Origin: an uncultured Eubacteriales bacterium
Lineage (GTDB): Bacteria > Bacillota > Clostridia > Oscillospirales > Acutalibacteraceae
NCBI GenBank assembly: GCA_900315605.1
Contig: OMZU01000013.1
Span: 1-64,000 of the forward strand
Reading direction: 5' to 3'
DNA: 64,000 bases
In this document: in pieces, positions 33,590 to 42,153 of the stretch
How the letters are laid out: each line of letters begins with the position of its first letter
Numbering within the stretch: the stretch's first letter is position 1
Made by a program: the position numbers and the translations under genes
Notes under the pieces: model-generated
The model's database searches: none
What the model was told of the DNA's origin: nothing
The model's input: the letters and a program-made list of their open reading frames with translations, nothing else

Positions 33590-34855
33590 ATGAATGATAT
33601 AATCAGAAAAGAAATTGCCGACGGCGTGTTTTTTAACAGCGTCAGCGACAGCCGTTTTAAGACCATGAGGATAACGGCAAATATAATTACTCCGCTTTCG
33701 GCTCAGACCGCCTCGGAAAACGCCCTGCTGTGCGGTATCTTGTCGCGCTCCTGCAAGGCTTATCCTGATTTTACCGCGCTTTCGCGAAAACTCGCCTTTT
33801 TGTACGGCGCGGACATCAACACCTCGGTCAGCAAGGGCGGCGACAGACAGATTTTGGGCATTTCCGCCTCGGGACTTGACGACCGCTACGCGCTTGACGG
33901 CGAAAGCATTTCCGAGGAGCTGTCTCAGCTTTTGTGCGGCGTTATTTTTGAACCCAATCTCAGCGGAGAATCCTTTGTTGAAGAAGAGGTCGAGCAGGAA
34001 AGACGCCAGCTTCTTGACGTTATCGACAGCGAATTCAACGAAAAGAGGATCTACGCCAACGGTCAGATGATAAAGCATATGTGCGAGGGCGAGACCTTTG
34101 GGATAAAGCGTTACGGAACCGCTGAAAAAATAAAGGAGGCTACTCCGGCTTCGCTCTTCAAGGCGTGGCAAAGGCTGCTTGAGACCGCTTCCTTTGAGAT
34201 CATGTACATCGGCGACAGCTCGCCCGACAAGGCTGAGGAGGTTTTCAGAGCTGCCTTTGAAAAAATCAGCCGCAAGCCGCAGAAAATCGAGGTGTCAAAC
34301 ATCCGCAGGGCAGAGAGCGTAAAGCGCGTTTCCGAGGAAATGGAGCTTTCGCAGTCAAAGCTTGTTATGGGCTTTCGCACCGACTGCGCCGAGCCCGACC
34401 CCGAGGTGAACGCCGAGAGGGTGATGTGCGCTATCCTCGGCGGAACGGCAAGCTCAAAGCTGTTTTGCAACGTTCGCGAAAAGCAGAGCCTTTGCTACTA
34501 CTGCGCCTCGCGCTATGACCGCCAAAAGGGTATAATGATCGTTGACAGCGGCGTTGAGGGCGAAAATATCGAAAAAGCGGAAAAGGGCATATTAAAAGAG
34601 ATCGAGGACATGCAAAACGGAAATATCACCGATTTTGAGCTTGAATCCGCAAAGATGGCTATTGTCAATTCGTTCTCATCAACCAACGATACCGTGGGCG
34701 GAATAGACGCATGGTACACAAACCAGCTTTTTGACAAGAGCTTCAAGTCGATCGAAGAGGTTTCAAAGATGATAAACGCCGTGACCAAAGACGAGGTAGT
34801 TGCGGCAGCCAAAAAGCTGACCCTTGATACCGTTTATGTGTTAAAGAACAAGTGA
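33590..34855 (+). CDS. M16-family protein without the zinc motif (YmfF-like)
   Basis: The 421-aa protein has the insulinase-like fold (ITPLSAQTASENALLCGIL; EEEVEQERRQLLDVIDSEFNEK) but lacks HxxEH, so it is probably the non-catalytic partner of the next gene, as in other paired M16 systems. ATG 33590 follows GGAG; an ATG seven codons upstream has no SD. It lies 10 nt ahead of the active M16 gene. Confidence 0.82.
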   Translation: MNDIIRKEIADGVFFNSVSDSRFKTMRITANIITPLSAQTASENALLCGILSRSCKAYPDFTALSRKLAFLYGADINTSVSKGGDRQILGISASGLDDRYALDGESISEELSQLLCGVIFEPNLSGESFVEEEVEQERRQLLDVIDSEFNEKRIYANGQMIKHMCEGETFGIKRYGTAEKIKEATPASLFKAWQRLLETASFEIMYIGDSSPDKAEEVFRAAFEKISRKPQKIEVSNIRRAESVKRVSEEMELSQSKLVMGFRTDCAEPDPEVNAERVMCAILGGTASSKLFCNVREKQSLCYYCASRYDRQKGIMIVDSGVEGENIEKAEKGILKEIEDMQNGNITDFELESAKMAIVNSFSSTNDTVGGIDAWYTNQLFDKSFKSIEEVSKMINAVTKDEVVAAAKKLTLDTVYVLKNK

Positions 34856-34865
34856 GGTGTGAACA

Positions 34866-36143
34866 ATGAATATCCAGGAAATCAAGTCCGAACGCGCGCA
34901 TGACAGCTACTACAAAATCACCCATGATTCCGGGCTGACTATTTTTGTTTATCCCAAGCAGGGCTACAAATCCGCCTATGCGATCTTCGGAACAAAATAC
35001 GGCAGCATCAACACCTGCTTCTCGCTTGACGGCGGCGAAAAAATCACTGTTCCCGACGGGATCGCTCATTATCTTGAGCACAAGCTTTTTGAGAGCGAGG
35101 ACGGCGACGCCTTTGCAAGATACGCCAAAACCGGCGCGAACGCCAACGCTTATACAAGCTTTGAAAAAACCTGCTACCTGTTCTCGTGTACAGACAGGTT
35201 TGACGAGAGCTTTGAGATCCTGCTGGACTTTGTTCAGAATCCCTATTTTACGGCTCAGACAGTCGCCAAGGAGCAGGGCATCATCGGTCAGGAAATCAAG
35301 ATGTACGACGATTCCCCCGACTGGCGCGTGATGTTCAATATGCTGGGCGGCATGTATCACAACCACCCGGTAAAAATCGACATCGCCGGCACAGTTGAAA
35401 GTATTGCCGAAATCACGGCTGAAAAGCTGTATGATATATACAACGTGTTCTACAATTTGAACAATATGGTGCTTTGCGTTTCGGGCAATGTAACGGTTGA
35501 GCAGGTGCTCAAAACCGCCGACAAAATGCTGAAGCCCTGTGAAAAGCACACTATCCAAAACTTCTTCAAGGACGAGCCGCGCGAGATCGCTCAGCCGTAT
35601 GTTGAGCAGAATTTTCAGGTTTCGATGCCTCTGTTTAATTTGGGCTTCAAGGAAAGCTCGGAGCCGCTCGGCACCCGGCAGCTTGCTCAGACCGACATTT
35701 TGCTCTCGCTTTTGGCTTCTCCCACAAGCAGACTTTACCGCAGCCTGATGGACGAAAAGCTGATAAACAGCAGCTTCTCCTATGAGCTGTTTGACGGCCC
35801 GGGCTATTGCGCAATAATCTTCGGCGGCGAATCGCGCGCCCCCAAGCAGGCGGCTGAAATGATAAAAAGCTACATTTCCAAGATGAAGAACGAGGGAATC
35901 GACAAGGAAGAATTTGAAATCGCGCAAAGAGCAGTTTACGGCGACGCGATCTCCTCGCTGAATAATGTAAGCTCGATCTCAAACGCGATCACCGACCACT
36001 ATTTCGGCGGCACCGAGCTGTTTGCCTATATCGACGCGGTCGCTCAAACAAGCGTTGAGGACGTTACAAACAGGCTTACTCAGGTTCTCGACGTTAACAA
36101 CTGCACGCTGTCTGTTGTAAAGAGCAGCGAAACAGAGGTGTGA
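34866..36143 (+). CDS. M16-family zinc peptidase (YmfH-like)
   Basis: The 425-aa peptidase has the inverted zinc motif HYLEH (in PDGIAHYLEHKLFE, about residues 62-75), with the distal glutamate expected in the EQGIIGQEIKMY segment. Together with the preceding inactive homologue it should form a heterodimeric peptidase. In Bacillus the equivalent ymfF-ymfH pair is conserved, but the physiological substrate is unknown. It ends one base before lgt. Confidence 0.88.
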   Translation: MNIQEIKSERAHDSYYKITHDSGLTIFVYPKQGYKSAYAIFGTKYGSINTCFSLDGGEKITVPDGIAHYLEHKLFESEDGDAFARYAKTGANANAYTSFEKTCYLFSCTDRFDESFEILLDFVQNPYFTAQTVAKEQGIIGQEIKMYDDSPDWRVMFNMLGGMYHNHPVKIDIAGTVESIAEITAEKLYDIYNVFYNLNNMVLCVSGNVTVEQVLKTADKMLKPCEKHTIQNFFKDEPREIAQPYVEQNFQVSMPLFNLGFKESSEPLGTRQLAQTDILLSLLASPTSRLYRSLMDEKLINSSFSYELFDGPGYCAIIFGGESRAPKQAAEMIKSYISKMKNEGIDKEEFEIAQRAVYGDAISSLNNVSSISNAITDHYFGGTELFAYIDAVAQTSVEDVTNRLTQVLDVNNCTLSVVKSSETEV

Positions 36144-36144
36144 T

Positions 36145-37032
36145 ATGGAGCAGTTTCATGTCCGCTTTCCGGGGCTGGGGCTTGAATTTGATATAAACAG
36201 GATCGCCTTTCAGCTCGGAGATTTCAAGGTTTACTGGTACGGACTTATAATCATGACAGGGCTTCTGCTTGCCGTGCTCTATGCATGGCGAAGCGCGGAG
36301 CGTTACAAGGTGAATTTTAACAAGCTTTTCAATTGTATACTCGCCGGGCTGGTTTGCGGTATCGTTGGGGCAAGGCTGTATTTTTGCCTGTTCAAGTGGG
36401 ATTATTACGGAAGCCACCCGATCGAGATCTTGCACATCAACAACGGCGGACTGGCGATCTACGGCGGAATAATCGGCGCGCTGGGCGGCGGACTGCTTGT
36501 TGCAAAGCTGCAAAAGATGAAGTTTTTGCCTGTGCTCGACATAACCATGATGGGCTTTTTGCTCGGCCAGGGAATCGGCAGATGGGGCAATTTTACCAAC
36601 CAAGAGGCGTTTGGAACGCAGACCGACCTGCCGTGGCGAATGATAAGCGAAAACACCATCATAGACGGCTTGAACGTCGCTGTACACCCGTGCTTTTTGT
36701 ACGAATCGCTGTGGTGTCTGCTCGGGTTTGCGATCCTGCATTTTTACGGAAAATACAGACAAAAATATCCCGGACAGATTTTTTATTGCTATCTGGTGTG
36801 GTACGGCTTTGAGAGAACCGTAGTTGAGGGCTTGAGAACGGACAGCCTGTATCTTCCGTTTCAGATTTTTTCAATGGATATCAGGATATCTCAGGCGGTA
36901 TCGTTTGTAATATTTATAATAGGAATCGTGTTATTATTCCTGAACAGAAAAAAGGAGGACAAATATTATGCAAATTATAGACGGAAAAAAGGTATCGGCA
37001 GAAGTAAAAGAGCAAGTAAGAAAGCAGGTTGA
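36145..37032 (+). CDS. lgt: Prolipoprotein diacylglyceryl transferase
   Basis: The 295-aa integral membrane enzyme adds diacylglycerol to lipobox cysteines, serving the several lipoproteins encoded in this window. Motifs: NNGGLAIYGGIIGA, GRWGNFTNQEAFG and the ERTVVEGLRTDSLY segment. The last 21 codons form a lysine/arginine-rich tail that overlaps the start of folD by 65 nt in another frame, which suggests loss of an earlier stop codon or a tolerated long overlap. Confidence 0.94.
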   Translation: MEQFHVRFPGLGLEFDINRIAFQLGDFKVYWYGLIIMTGLLLAVLYAWRSAERYKVNFNKLFNCILAGLVCGIVGARLYFCLFKWDYYGSHPIEILHINNGGLAIYGGIIGALGGGLLVAKLQKMKFLPVLDITMMGFLLGQGIGRWGNFTNQEAFGTQTDLPWRMISENTIIDGLNVAVHPCFLYESLWCLLGFAILHFYGKYRQKYPGQIFYCYLVWYGFERTVVEGLRTDSLYLPFQIFSMDIRISQAVSFVIFIIGIVLLFLNRKKEDKYYANYRRKKGIGRSKRASKKAG

Positions 37033-37822
37033 GGAGCTCAAGGCGGCTCACGGCATAACACCCGGACTTGCGGTAGTTATCGTCGGCGACGACCCGGCTT
37101 CAAGGGTTTATGTAAACAACAAGAAAAAGGCGTGCGAGGTAGTGGGCTTTAAGTCCGAGGAATACGCGCTGCCTGCCGAGACGACCCAGGAGGAGCTTCT
37201 CGCGCTTGTTGAAAAGCTCAACGACAAGGCTGACATCAACGGCATCCTTGTGCAGCTTCCGCTTCCAAAGCATCTTGACGACAAGGCGGTTATCGAGGCT
37301 ATCAATCCGCAAAAGGATGTTGACGCCTTCCACGCCGTAAACGTGGGCAAGATCATGCTGGGAGAATACGACTTTTTGCCCTGCACCCCTGCCGGCGTAA
37401 TGGAAATGCTGCACTCGTATGATATCCAGGTAAGCGGCAAAAACTGCGTTGTTATCGGAAGAAGCAACATCGTGGGCAAGCCTATGGCAATGCTTTTGCT
37501 GCACGAAAACGGCACAGTGACGATTTGCCACAGCCGCACTCAGAATCTTGCCGAGGTCTGCGCTCGTGCTGATATCCTTGTTGCGGCAGTCGGCAAGCCA
37601 AAGTTTGTGACAGCCGATATGGTCAAGGAGGGCGCGGTCGTTATCGACGTCGGCATGGACAGAGACGAAAACGGCAAGCTCTGCGGCGACGTTGACTTTG
37701 AGAACGTCAAGGACAAGTGCTCCTACATAACCCCGGTTCCCGGCGGCGTGGGTCCTATGACGATCGCGACGCTTATGAAAAACACCCTAAAGGCGTGCAA
37801 ATTGCAGAACGGATTGGATTAA
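36968..37822 (+). CDS. folD: Bifunctional methylenetetrahydrofolate dehydrogenase/cyclohydrolase
   Basis: The 284-aa enzyme interconverts methylene-, methenyl- and formyl-tetrahydrofolate. Family motifs: DDPASRVYVNNKKKACEVVG, QLPLPKHLD and the NADP loop VIGRSNIVGKPMA. SD AAGGAGG lies within the end of lgt, 8 nt before ATG 36968. This start gives the canonical N-terminus, so the overlap is real. Confidence 0.95.
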   Translation: MQIIDGKKVSAEVKEQVRKQVEELKAAHGITPGLAVVIVGDDPASRVYVNNKKKACEVVGFKSEEYALPAETTQEELLALVEKLNDKADINGILVQLPLPKHLDDKAVIEAINPQKDVDAFHAVNVGKIMLGEYDFLPCTPAGVMEMLHSYDIQVSGKNCVVIGRSNIVGKPMAMLLLHENGTVTICHSRTQNLAEVCARADILVAAVGKPKFVTADMVKEGAVVIDVGMDRDENGKLCGDVDFENVKDKCSYITPVPGGVGPMTIATLMKNTLKACKLQNGLD

Positions 37823-37830
37823 TTTTAATG

Positions 37831-37954
37831 GACAATTCAGACCGTGCAAAAACACGATATATAAAAACGCATCATACTATATATTGAGTTTTTATTGATT
37901 ATTATCAACGTTATATATCTATATATAGAACGTTTTAGCACAGTCTGAATTGAC
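37831..37954. mobile_element. 124-bp MITE-like element with 23-bp terminal inverted repeats
   Basis: GACAATTCAGACCGTGCAAAAAC (left) matches the reverse complement of the right end, GTCAATTCAGACTGTGCTAAAAC, at 20 of 23 positions. The interior is A+T-rich with no ORF. It sits directly after folD. No target duplication can be assigned because the flanks are themselves ATGGACAATT repeats. Confidence 0.65.
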
Positions 37955-38035
37955 AATTGACAATGGACAATTTTGGTCGGGAAGATAGATTTTTGCCATA
38001 AAAAACGTTTGTTCCCGACTGTATAAATATGGTGC
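37950..38035. repeat. Unit A with TTGACAATGGACAATT flank
   Basis: TTGACAATTGACAATGGACAAT precedes TTGGTCGGGAAGATAG...CGTTTGTTCCCGACTGTA. Confidence 0.7.
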
Positions 38036-38082
38036 TAAATCAACTTTTCCCAAAAACGTAGTTTCCCGAAGCAGGCATTTTC

Positions 38083-38146
38083 GGGCAACCGACGTTTGAA
38101 TCAGCACCGAGCTTTCAGCTCGGCTTAAAAAGCTCGGAGTAAAAAA
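38083..38146. repeat. Repeat C leading into the rplU promoter
   Basis: CATTTTCGGGCAACCGACGTTTG is followed by the hairpin CCGAGCTTTCAGCTCGG and AAGCTCGGAGTAAAAAAC. Its end abuts the TTGACA of the rplU promoter. Confidence 0.6.
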
Positions 38147-38147
38147 C

Positions 38148-38176
38148 TTGACAAGATGGGATTGTTGTGGTATAGT
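38148..38176 (+). promoter_or_regulatory. Promoter of rplU-prp-rpmA
   Basis: TTGACA (38148-38153) and TATAGT (38171-38176) with a 17-nt spacer. The sequence AAAAAACTTGACA is shared with the leuA and abrB-like promoters. Confidence 0.85.
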
Positions 38177-38179
38177 ATA

Positions 38180-38265
38180 TAAGCCGCGTATTGTGGGCAG
38201 GCGTGCGTGCGCCCAAAAGCGAGTTTATCCGCCCACAGATAGCGAGCCCTAATAAAAGGATGGTA
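38180..38265 (+). promoter_or_regulatory. Ribosomal protein L21 leader
   Basis: TGTGGGC (38192-38198) pairs with GCCCACA (38231-38237) around an inner GGCG/CGCC hairpin, and the region ends before the SD AAGGATGG. An L21 leader RNA is known upstream of rplU in Firmicutes and is thought to mediate autoregulation. I infer identity from position and structure rather than a model match. Confidence 0.5.
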
Positions 38266-38270
38266 AAAAA

Positions 38271-38579
38271 ATGTACGCAGTTATTCAGACAGGCGGCAAG
38301 CAGTACAAGGTGACCAAGGACGAGGTTATCTTTATTGAGAAGCTTGACGTTGAAGCACAGGATAAGGTGACCTTTGACGTTGTTGCAATTGGCACAGACG
38401 ACGGCATCAAGGTTGGAAATCCGCTCCTCAGCGGCGCGAAGGTTACAGCCGAGGTTGTTAAGAACGGTAAGGGCAAGAAGATCAGAGTTGCTACTTACAA
38501 GCCTAAAAAGGGCGAGAAGAGAACCAAGGGTCACAGACAGCCTTACACACAGGTTAAGATCACTTCTATCGAAGCCTGA
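38271..38579 (+). CDS. rplU: 50S ribosomal protein L21
   Basis: The 102-aa protein begins MYAVIQTGGKQYKVTKDEVI and ends with the basic KKGEKRTKGHRQPYT segment of L21. It is first in the conserved rplU-prp-rpmA cluster. Confidence 0.97.
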   Translation: MYAVIQTGGKQYKVTKDEVIFIEKLDVEAQDKVTFDVVAIGTDDGIKVGNPLLSGAKVTAEVVKNGKGKKIRVATYKPKKGEKRTKGHRQPYTQVKITSIEA

Positions 38580-38581
38580 TT

Positions 38582-38899
38582 ATGATTAAGGCAGAGTTTC
38601 GGTACTCGGACAACCAAATTTGCGGATTTACGATCACCGGGCACTCGGACTGGGACGAGCAGGGCAAGGACATTGTCTGTGCGGCGGTCAGCTCGGCGGC
38701 GATCATGGCGGCAAACACGGTAACCGAGATTCAGCAAATCAAGGCTGATATCACCGACAGGGACGGATTTTTGCAATTTGATCTGTCCGGAGCTGAGGCA
38801 AGATCCGCAGAAGCAGTTCTGGAGGGTTTGAGGCTTCATCTCACTGCTCTTTCAGAAGAGTATCCACAATTTATTAATGTAAAAACTTCGGAGGTGTAA
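38582..38899 (+). CDS. prp: Ribosomal-processing cysteine protease Prp
   Basis: The 105-aa protease has catalytic H21 ([19 protein letters not shown]) and C33. Prp removes the N-terminal extension of ribosomal protein L27 in Firmicutes. Its expected substrate is encoded immediately downstream with a matching cleavage motif. Confidence 0.95.
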   Translation: MIKAEFRYSDNQICGFTITGHSDWDEQGKDIVCAAVSSAAIMAANTVTEIQQIKADITDRDGFLQFDLSGAEARSAEAVLEGLRLHLTALSEEYPQFINVKTSEV

Positions 38900-38903
38900 G
38901 GTT

Positions 38904-39188
38904 ATGCTTAAAATAAACATTCAGTTATTCGCTCATAAAAAGGGAATGGGTTCTACAAAGAACGGCCGTGACAGTGAGTCAAAGCGTCTCGGCGTAAAGC
39001 GTGCCGACGGACAGCAGGTTCTTGCAGGCAACATTCTTGTAAAGCAGAGAGGAACTCACATTCATCCCGGCGCAAACGTTGGCAGAGGCTCTGACGACAC
39101 TCTGTTCGCAAAGATCGACGGCGTTCTCAAGTTTGAGCGCGTTGGCAAGGACAGAAAGCGCGCGAGCGTTTATCCTGTTGAGCAGTAA
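38904..39188 (+). CDS. rpmA: 50S ribosomal protein L27
   Basis: The 94-aa precursor starts [24 protein letters not shown]. The first nine residues form the extension cleaved by Prp after F9, exposing the AHKKG end that reaches the peptidyl-transferase centre. A terminator follows. Confidence 0.97.
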   Translation: MLKINIQLFAHKKGMGSTKNGRDSESKRLGVKRADGQQVLAGNILVKQRGTHIHPGANVGRGSDDTLFAKIDGVLKFERVGKDRKRASVYPVEQ

Positions 39189-39199
39189 GATTTTTTTGA

Positions 39200-39227
39200 G
39201 GGTGGATTTTGTATCCGCCCTTTTTGT
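39200..39227 (+). terminator. Terminator after rpmA
   Basis: GGGTGGAT (39200-39207) pairs with ATCCGCCC (39213-39220) with one wobble, followed by TTTTTGTTTTTTT. Confidence 0.85.
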
Positions 39228-39261
39228 TTTTTTACGAAAAAAGCTCCGGGAGTGATAAAAA

Positions 39262-40533
39262 ATGTTTGTAGATAAAGTAAAAATCAAAATCAAAGCCGGC
39301 GACGGCGGCGACGGCGCGGTTTCGTTCCACCGCGAAAAATATGTTGCGGCAGGCGGACCCGACGGCGGCGACGGCGGCAAGGGCGGAAACATAGTCTTTT
39401 TGGCTGATTCAAACCTTTCGACCCTAGCCGATTTCCGCTACAAAAGAAAATACAACGCTCCAAAGGGCGAAAACGGCAGGGGCGGCAGGTGCAAGGGCAA
39501 AAACGCCGAGGATCTGATAATCCGCGTTCCGGTGGGAACTCTCGTTAAGGAGGAGCAAAGCGGCAGGCTGCTTGCCGACGTTTCGGACGACGAGCCGCAT
39601 ATCGTTGCCCGGGGCGGCAAGGGCGGCTGGGGCAATCCGCATTTTGCAACTCCGGTCAGACAGGTTCCAAGATTTGCAAAGCCGGGCTTGCCGGGTGAGG
39701 AATTTGACGTTGTTTTGGAGCTAAAGCTGCTTGCAGACGTGGGCTTGGTGGGCTTTCCAAACGTTGGAAAAAGCACTCTCGTCAGCGTGGTTTCCCAGGC
39801 AAAGCCCGAGATCGCCGACTATCATTTTACGACGATCACCCCGGTGCTCGGAGTTGTTTCAATGGGCGAGGGCTCGTCCTTTGTAATGGCAGACATCCCC
39901 GGGCTGATCGAGGGCGCGTGGCAGGGCACAGGGCTTGGTCATCAGTTTTTGCGCCACGTTGAACGCTGCCGAATGCTGGTTCACATTGTTGACGTTTCGG
40001 GCAGCGAGGGCAGAGACCCGATCGAGGATTTTGACACCATAAACGCAGAGCTCGAAAAGTTTGATCCCGAGCTTGCAAAAAGGCCGATGGTGGTTGCCGG
40101 AAACAAGTGCGACATGGCGACCGACGAGCAGATCGAGGAGTTCAAAAAATACGTGAACAGCAAGGGCTACGAGTTCTTTCCAATCATGGCGGCGATCGCC
40201 TATGACGTTGAGCCGCTGCTCAAAAAAATCCAGGAAATGCTCTCAAAGCTTCCGCCCATCACAAAATATGAACCCGAGCCTGCTCCGGTCATGAAGGTCG
40301 AGGACTTTGACGACCACAGCGTAACGGTCAAGAACATCAACGGCGTATTTACGGTTGAGGCTGACTGGCTTTTGCAGGTGATGAAGGGCATCAATTTTGA
40401 CGACTACGAAAGCCTGAATTATTTTCAAAAGGTGCTCATAAACGGCGGAGTTATCGACGCGCTCAAGGCAAAGGGCTGCGAGGACGGCGACACGGTTTCG
40501 ATCTACGACGTTGAATTTGATTTTATGGAATAA
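39262..40533 (+). CDS. obgE: GTPase Obg
   Basis: The 423-aa ribosome-associated GTPase has a glycine-rich Obg domain (AGDGGDGAVSFHREKYVA; GPDGGDGGKGGN), a G domain with GFPNVGKST and DIPGLIEGA, and a C-terminal OCT domain (residues about 345-423). It acts in 50S assembly and stress signalling. It sits between the L21/L27 genes and mini-RNase III, both also tied to 50S maturation. Confidence 0.97.
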   Translation: MFVDKVKIKIKAGDGGDGAVSFHREKYVAAGGPDGGDGGKGGNIVFLADSNLSTLADFRYKRKYNAPKGENGRGGRCKGKNAEDLIIRVPVGTLVKEEQSGRLLADVSDDEPHIVARGGKGGWGNPHFATPVRQVPRFAKPGLPGEEFDVVLELKLLADVGLVGFPNVGKSTLVSVVSQAKPEIADYHFTTITPVLGVVSMGEGSSFVMADIPGLIEGAWQGTGLGHQFLRHVERCRMLVHIVDVSGSEGRDPIEDFDTINAELEKFDPELAKRPMVVAGNKCDMATDEQIEEFKKYVNSKGYEFFPIMAAIAYDVEPLLKKIQEMLSKLPPITKYEPEPAPVMKVEDFDDHSVTVKNINGVFTVEADWLLQVMKGINFDDYESLNYFQKVLINGGVIDALKAKGCEDGDTVSIYDVEFDFME

Positions 40534-40535
40534 AT

Positions 40536-40931
40536 ATGGATAGTAACGAGATAAAAAAGCACAACAAAAACGACGACTTTTCGCCGCTGACCCTGGCATT
40601 CGTGGGCGACGGAGTTTATGACCTTTTGGTCAGAAGCTATCTTGTCCGCCAGGCAAACCGACCGGTGGGTGAGCTGAACCGCAGAAAGGTCGCGCTCGTC
40701 AACTGCAAAAGTCAGGCAAGGTTTGCAAGGCTTATCATGGACAGCCTGAGCGAAAAGGAGCTTGCGGTGTACAAGCGCGGCAGAAACGCCGCCCCAAAAT
40801 GTACCCCAAAAAACGGAAGCGTTGCCGACTATCACAGCGCGACCGGGCTTGAGGCACTGTTCGGCTATCTTTATCTTAACGGCGAGACAGACAGGATAGA
40901 CGAGCTTTTTGAAATGATACTTTCGTTTTGA
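40536..40931 (+). CDS. mrnC: Mini-ribonuclease III
   Basis: The 131-aa RNase III catalytic domain without a dsRNA-binding domain: LAFVGDGVYDLLVRSYLV carries the first acidic residues and ATGLEALFGYLYL the second. In Firmicutes it matures 23S rRNA ends. It begins 2 nt after obgE, so the two are co-transcribed. Confidence 0.92.
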   Translation: MDSNEIKKHNKNDDFSPLTLAFVGDGVYDLLVRSYLVRQANRPVGELNRRKVALVNCKSQARFARLIMDSLSEKELAVYKRGRNAAPKCTPKNGSVADYHSATGLEALFGYLYLNGETDRIDELFEMILSF

Positions 40932-40972
40932 GACCTCGGGAAACAACTATTATACTAGTATTAAATAATTGC

Positions 40973-41008
40973 GGCGGCTTCCGAAAAAATCGCGGAAGCC
41001 GCCTTTTT
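40973..41008 (+). terminator. Terminator of obgE-mrnC
   Basis: GGCGGCTTCCG (40973-40983) pairs with CGGAAGCCGCC (40993-41003), followed by TTTTTAT. Confidence 0.88.
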
Positions 41009-41012
41009 ATAG

Positions 41013-41390
41013 TTTGGATTTTGGAGTTTCGGTTGGGCAGACAGGTTTTGTTATAAAAAACTTTTGTTCCCGAACTTAACTAAATGGACAATTGACAATG
41101 GACAATGGACAATTATTGTCGTGAAGATAGAATGAATATAAAAAATATCTTTGTTCCCGACTGTATTAGTATTGCTATAGTTTTATTAATACAGCCGTAG
41201 CGACCTGTTTAACGTTGTGCTTTTCCGAGGGCGCACACATGGGTGCGACACTACAACTGTCAAGGAAAACTAAAATATAGCCATAGTAATACAGTCGGGA
41301 GCAAAGGTGGTTTTCTTACAAATTCTGTCTGCCCGACCGAAATTTTCCAATTTCCATTTTCAATTGTCAATTGATTTACTTTCGTGTGAC
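41013..41390. repeat. Solo unit A followed by a full composite repeat
   Basis: A first unit A (CGGTTGGGCAGACAGG...TTTTGTTCCCGA, about 41031-41078) has a TTGGATTTTGGAGTT flank. A complete composite follows: (ATGGACAATTGACA)n flank, unit A (GTCGTGAAGATAG...TTTGTTCCCGACTG), unit B (CCGAGGGCGCACACATGGGTGCGACAC), inverted unit A (CAGTCGGGAGCAAAGG...CTGTCTGCCCGACCG) and TTTTCCA/TCAATTG repeats. A piece of repeat C (GTGACCGAGCTTTCAGCTT) runs to the hisF stop. It lies between convergent genes. Confidence 0.78.
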
Positions 41391-41397
41391 CGAGCTT

Positions 41398-42153
41398 TCA
41401 GCTTCTAACGGGGATCCCTTTTTCGGTCAGGTATTTTTTTAGATCGGGGATCGGGATCTCGCCGAAATGGAAGAGCGAGGCTGCCAAAACCGCGTCTGCC
41501 TTTCCATCGGTAAAGGCGTCGTAAAAATGGCTGAGCGCACCTGCGCCGCCGCTTGCGATCACAGGAATGTTTACTTTTTCGGAAACCGCCTTGGTCAGTG
41601 CAAGGTCGTAGCCCTGCTTTTGACCGTCCTCATCCATGCTGGTCAGCAAAATTTCGCCTGCTCCCAGCTTTTCGCATTTTTGAGCCCACTCAACAGCGTC
41701 AATGCCCATCGGCTTTCTGCCGCCGTTGATGTAAACCTCCCAGCCGCCTTCGCAGCGTTTTGCGTCTATTGCCGCGACAACGCACTGGCTTCCGAATTTA
41801 TACGCCGCCTCGCTGATAAGCTCCGGGCGGTGAACTGCGGCGGAATTGACCGAAACCTTGTCCGCGCCGGCTCTGAGCAGGGAATTAAAGTCGTCAACGC
41901 TCCTTATGCCGCCGCCGACGGTAAAGGGGATAAAGATCGAGCTTGCAACGCGCTCAACCATGTCGATAGTGATGTTGCGCGAATCGCTCGAAGCGGTGAT
42001 GTCGAGGAAAACAAGCTCGTCCGCGCCCTGCTTGTCGTACTGGATCGCACACTCAACGGGGTCGCCGGCGTCAACAAGGTTGACAAAGCTCATGCCCTTG
42101 ACAACTCGTCCGTTTTTTACATCAAGGCAGGGGATAATTCTTTTTGCGTACAT
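41398..42153 (-). CDS. hisF: Imidazole glycerol phosphate synthase cyclase subunit
   Basis: The 251-aa TIM barrel starts [20 protein letters not shown], with catalytic D11, and has the phosphate loops VGGGIRS and ASGGAG. It combines ammonia from HisH with PRFAR to give IGP and AICAR in histidine synthesis. It follows hisH directly. Other his genes are not in this window. Confidence 0.97.
   Translation of the reverse strand: MYAKRIIPCLDVKNGRVVKGMSFVNLVDAGDPVECAIQYDKQGADELVFLDITASSDSRNITIDMVERVASSIFIPFTVGGGIRSVDDFNSLLRAGADKVSVNSAAVHRPELISEAAYKFGSQCVVAAIDAKRCEGGWEVYINGGRKPMGIDAVEWAQKCEKLGAGEILLTSMDEDGQKQGYDLALTKAVSEKVNIPVIASGGAGALSHFYDAFTDGKADAVLAASLFHFGEIPIPDLKKYLTEKGIPVRS

Noticed and set aside
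34743..35927. Long open frame (394 codons) on the minus strand
   Set aside because: Antisense to the two M16 genes; residue composition is unnatural and no motif or SD is present.
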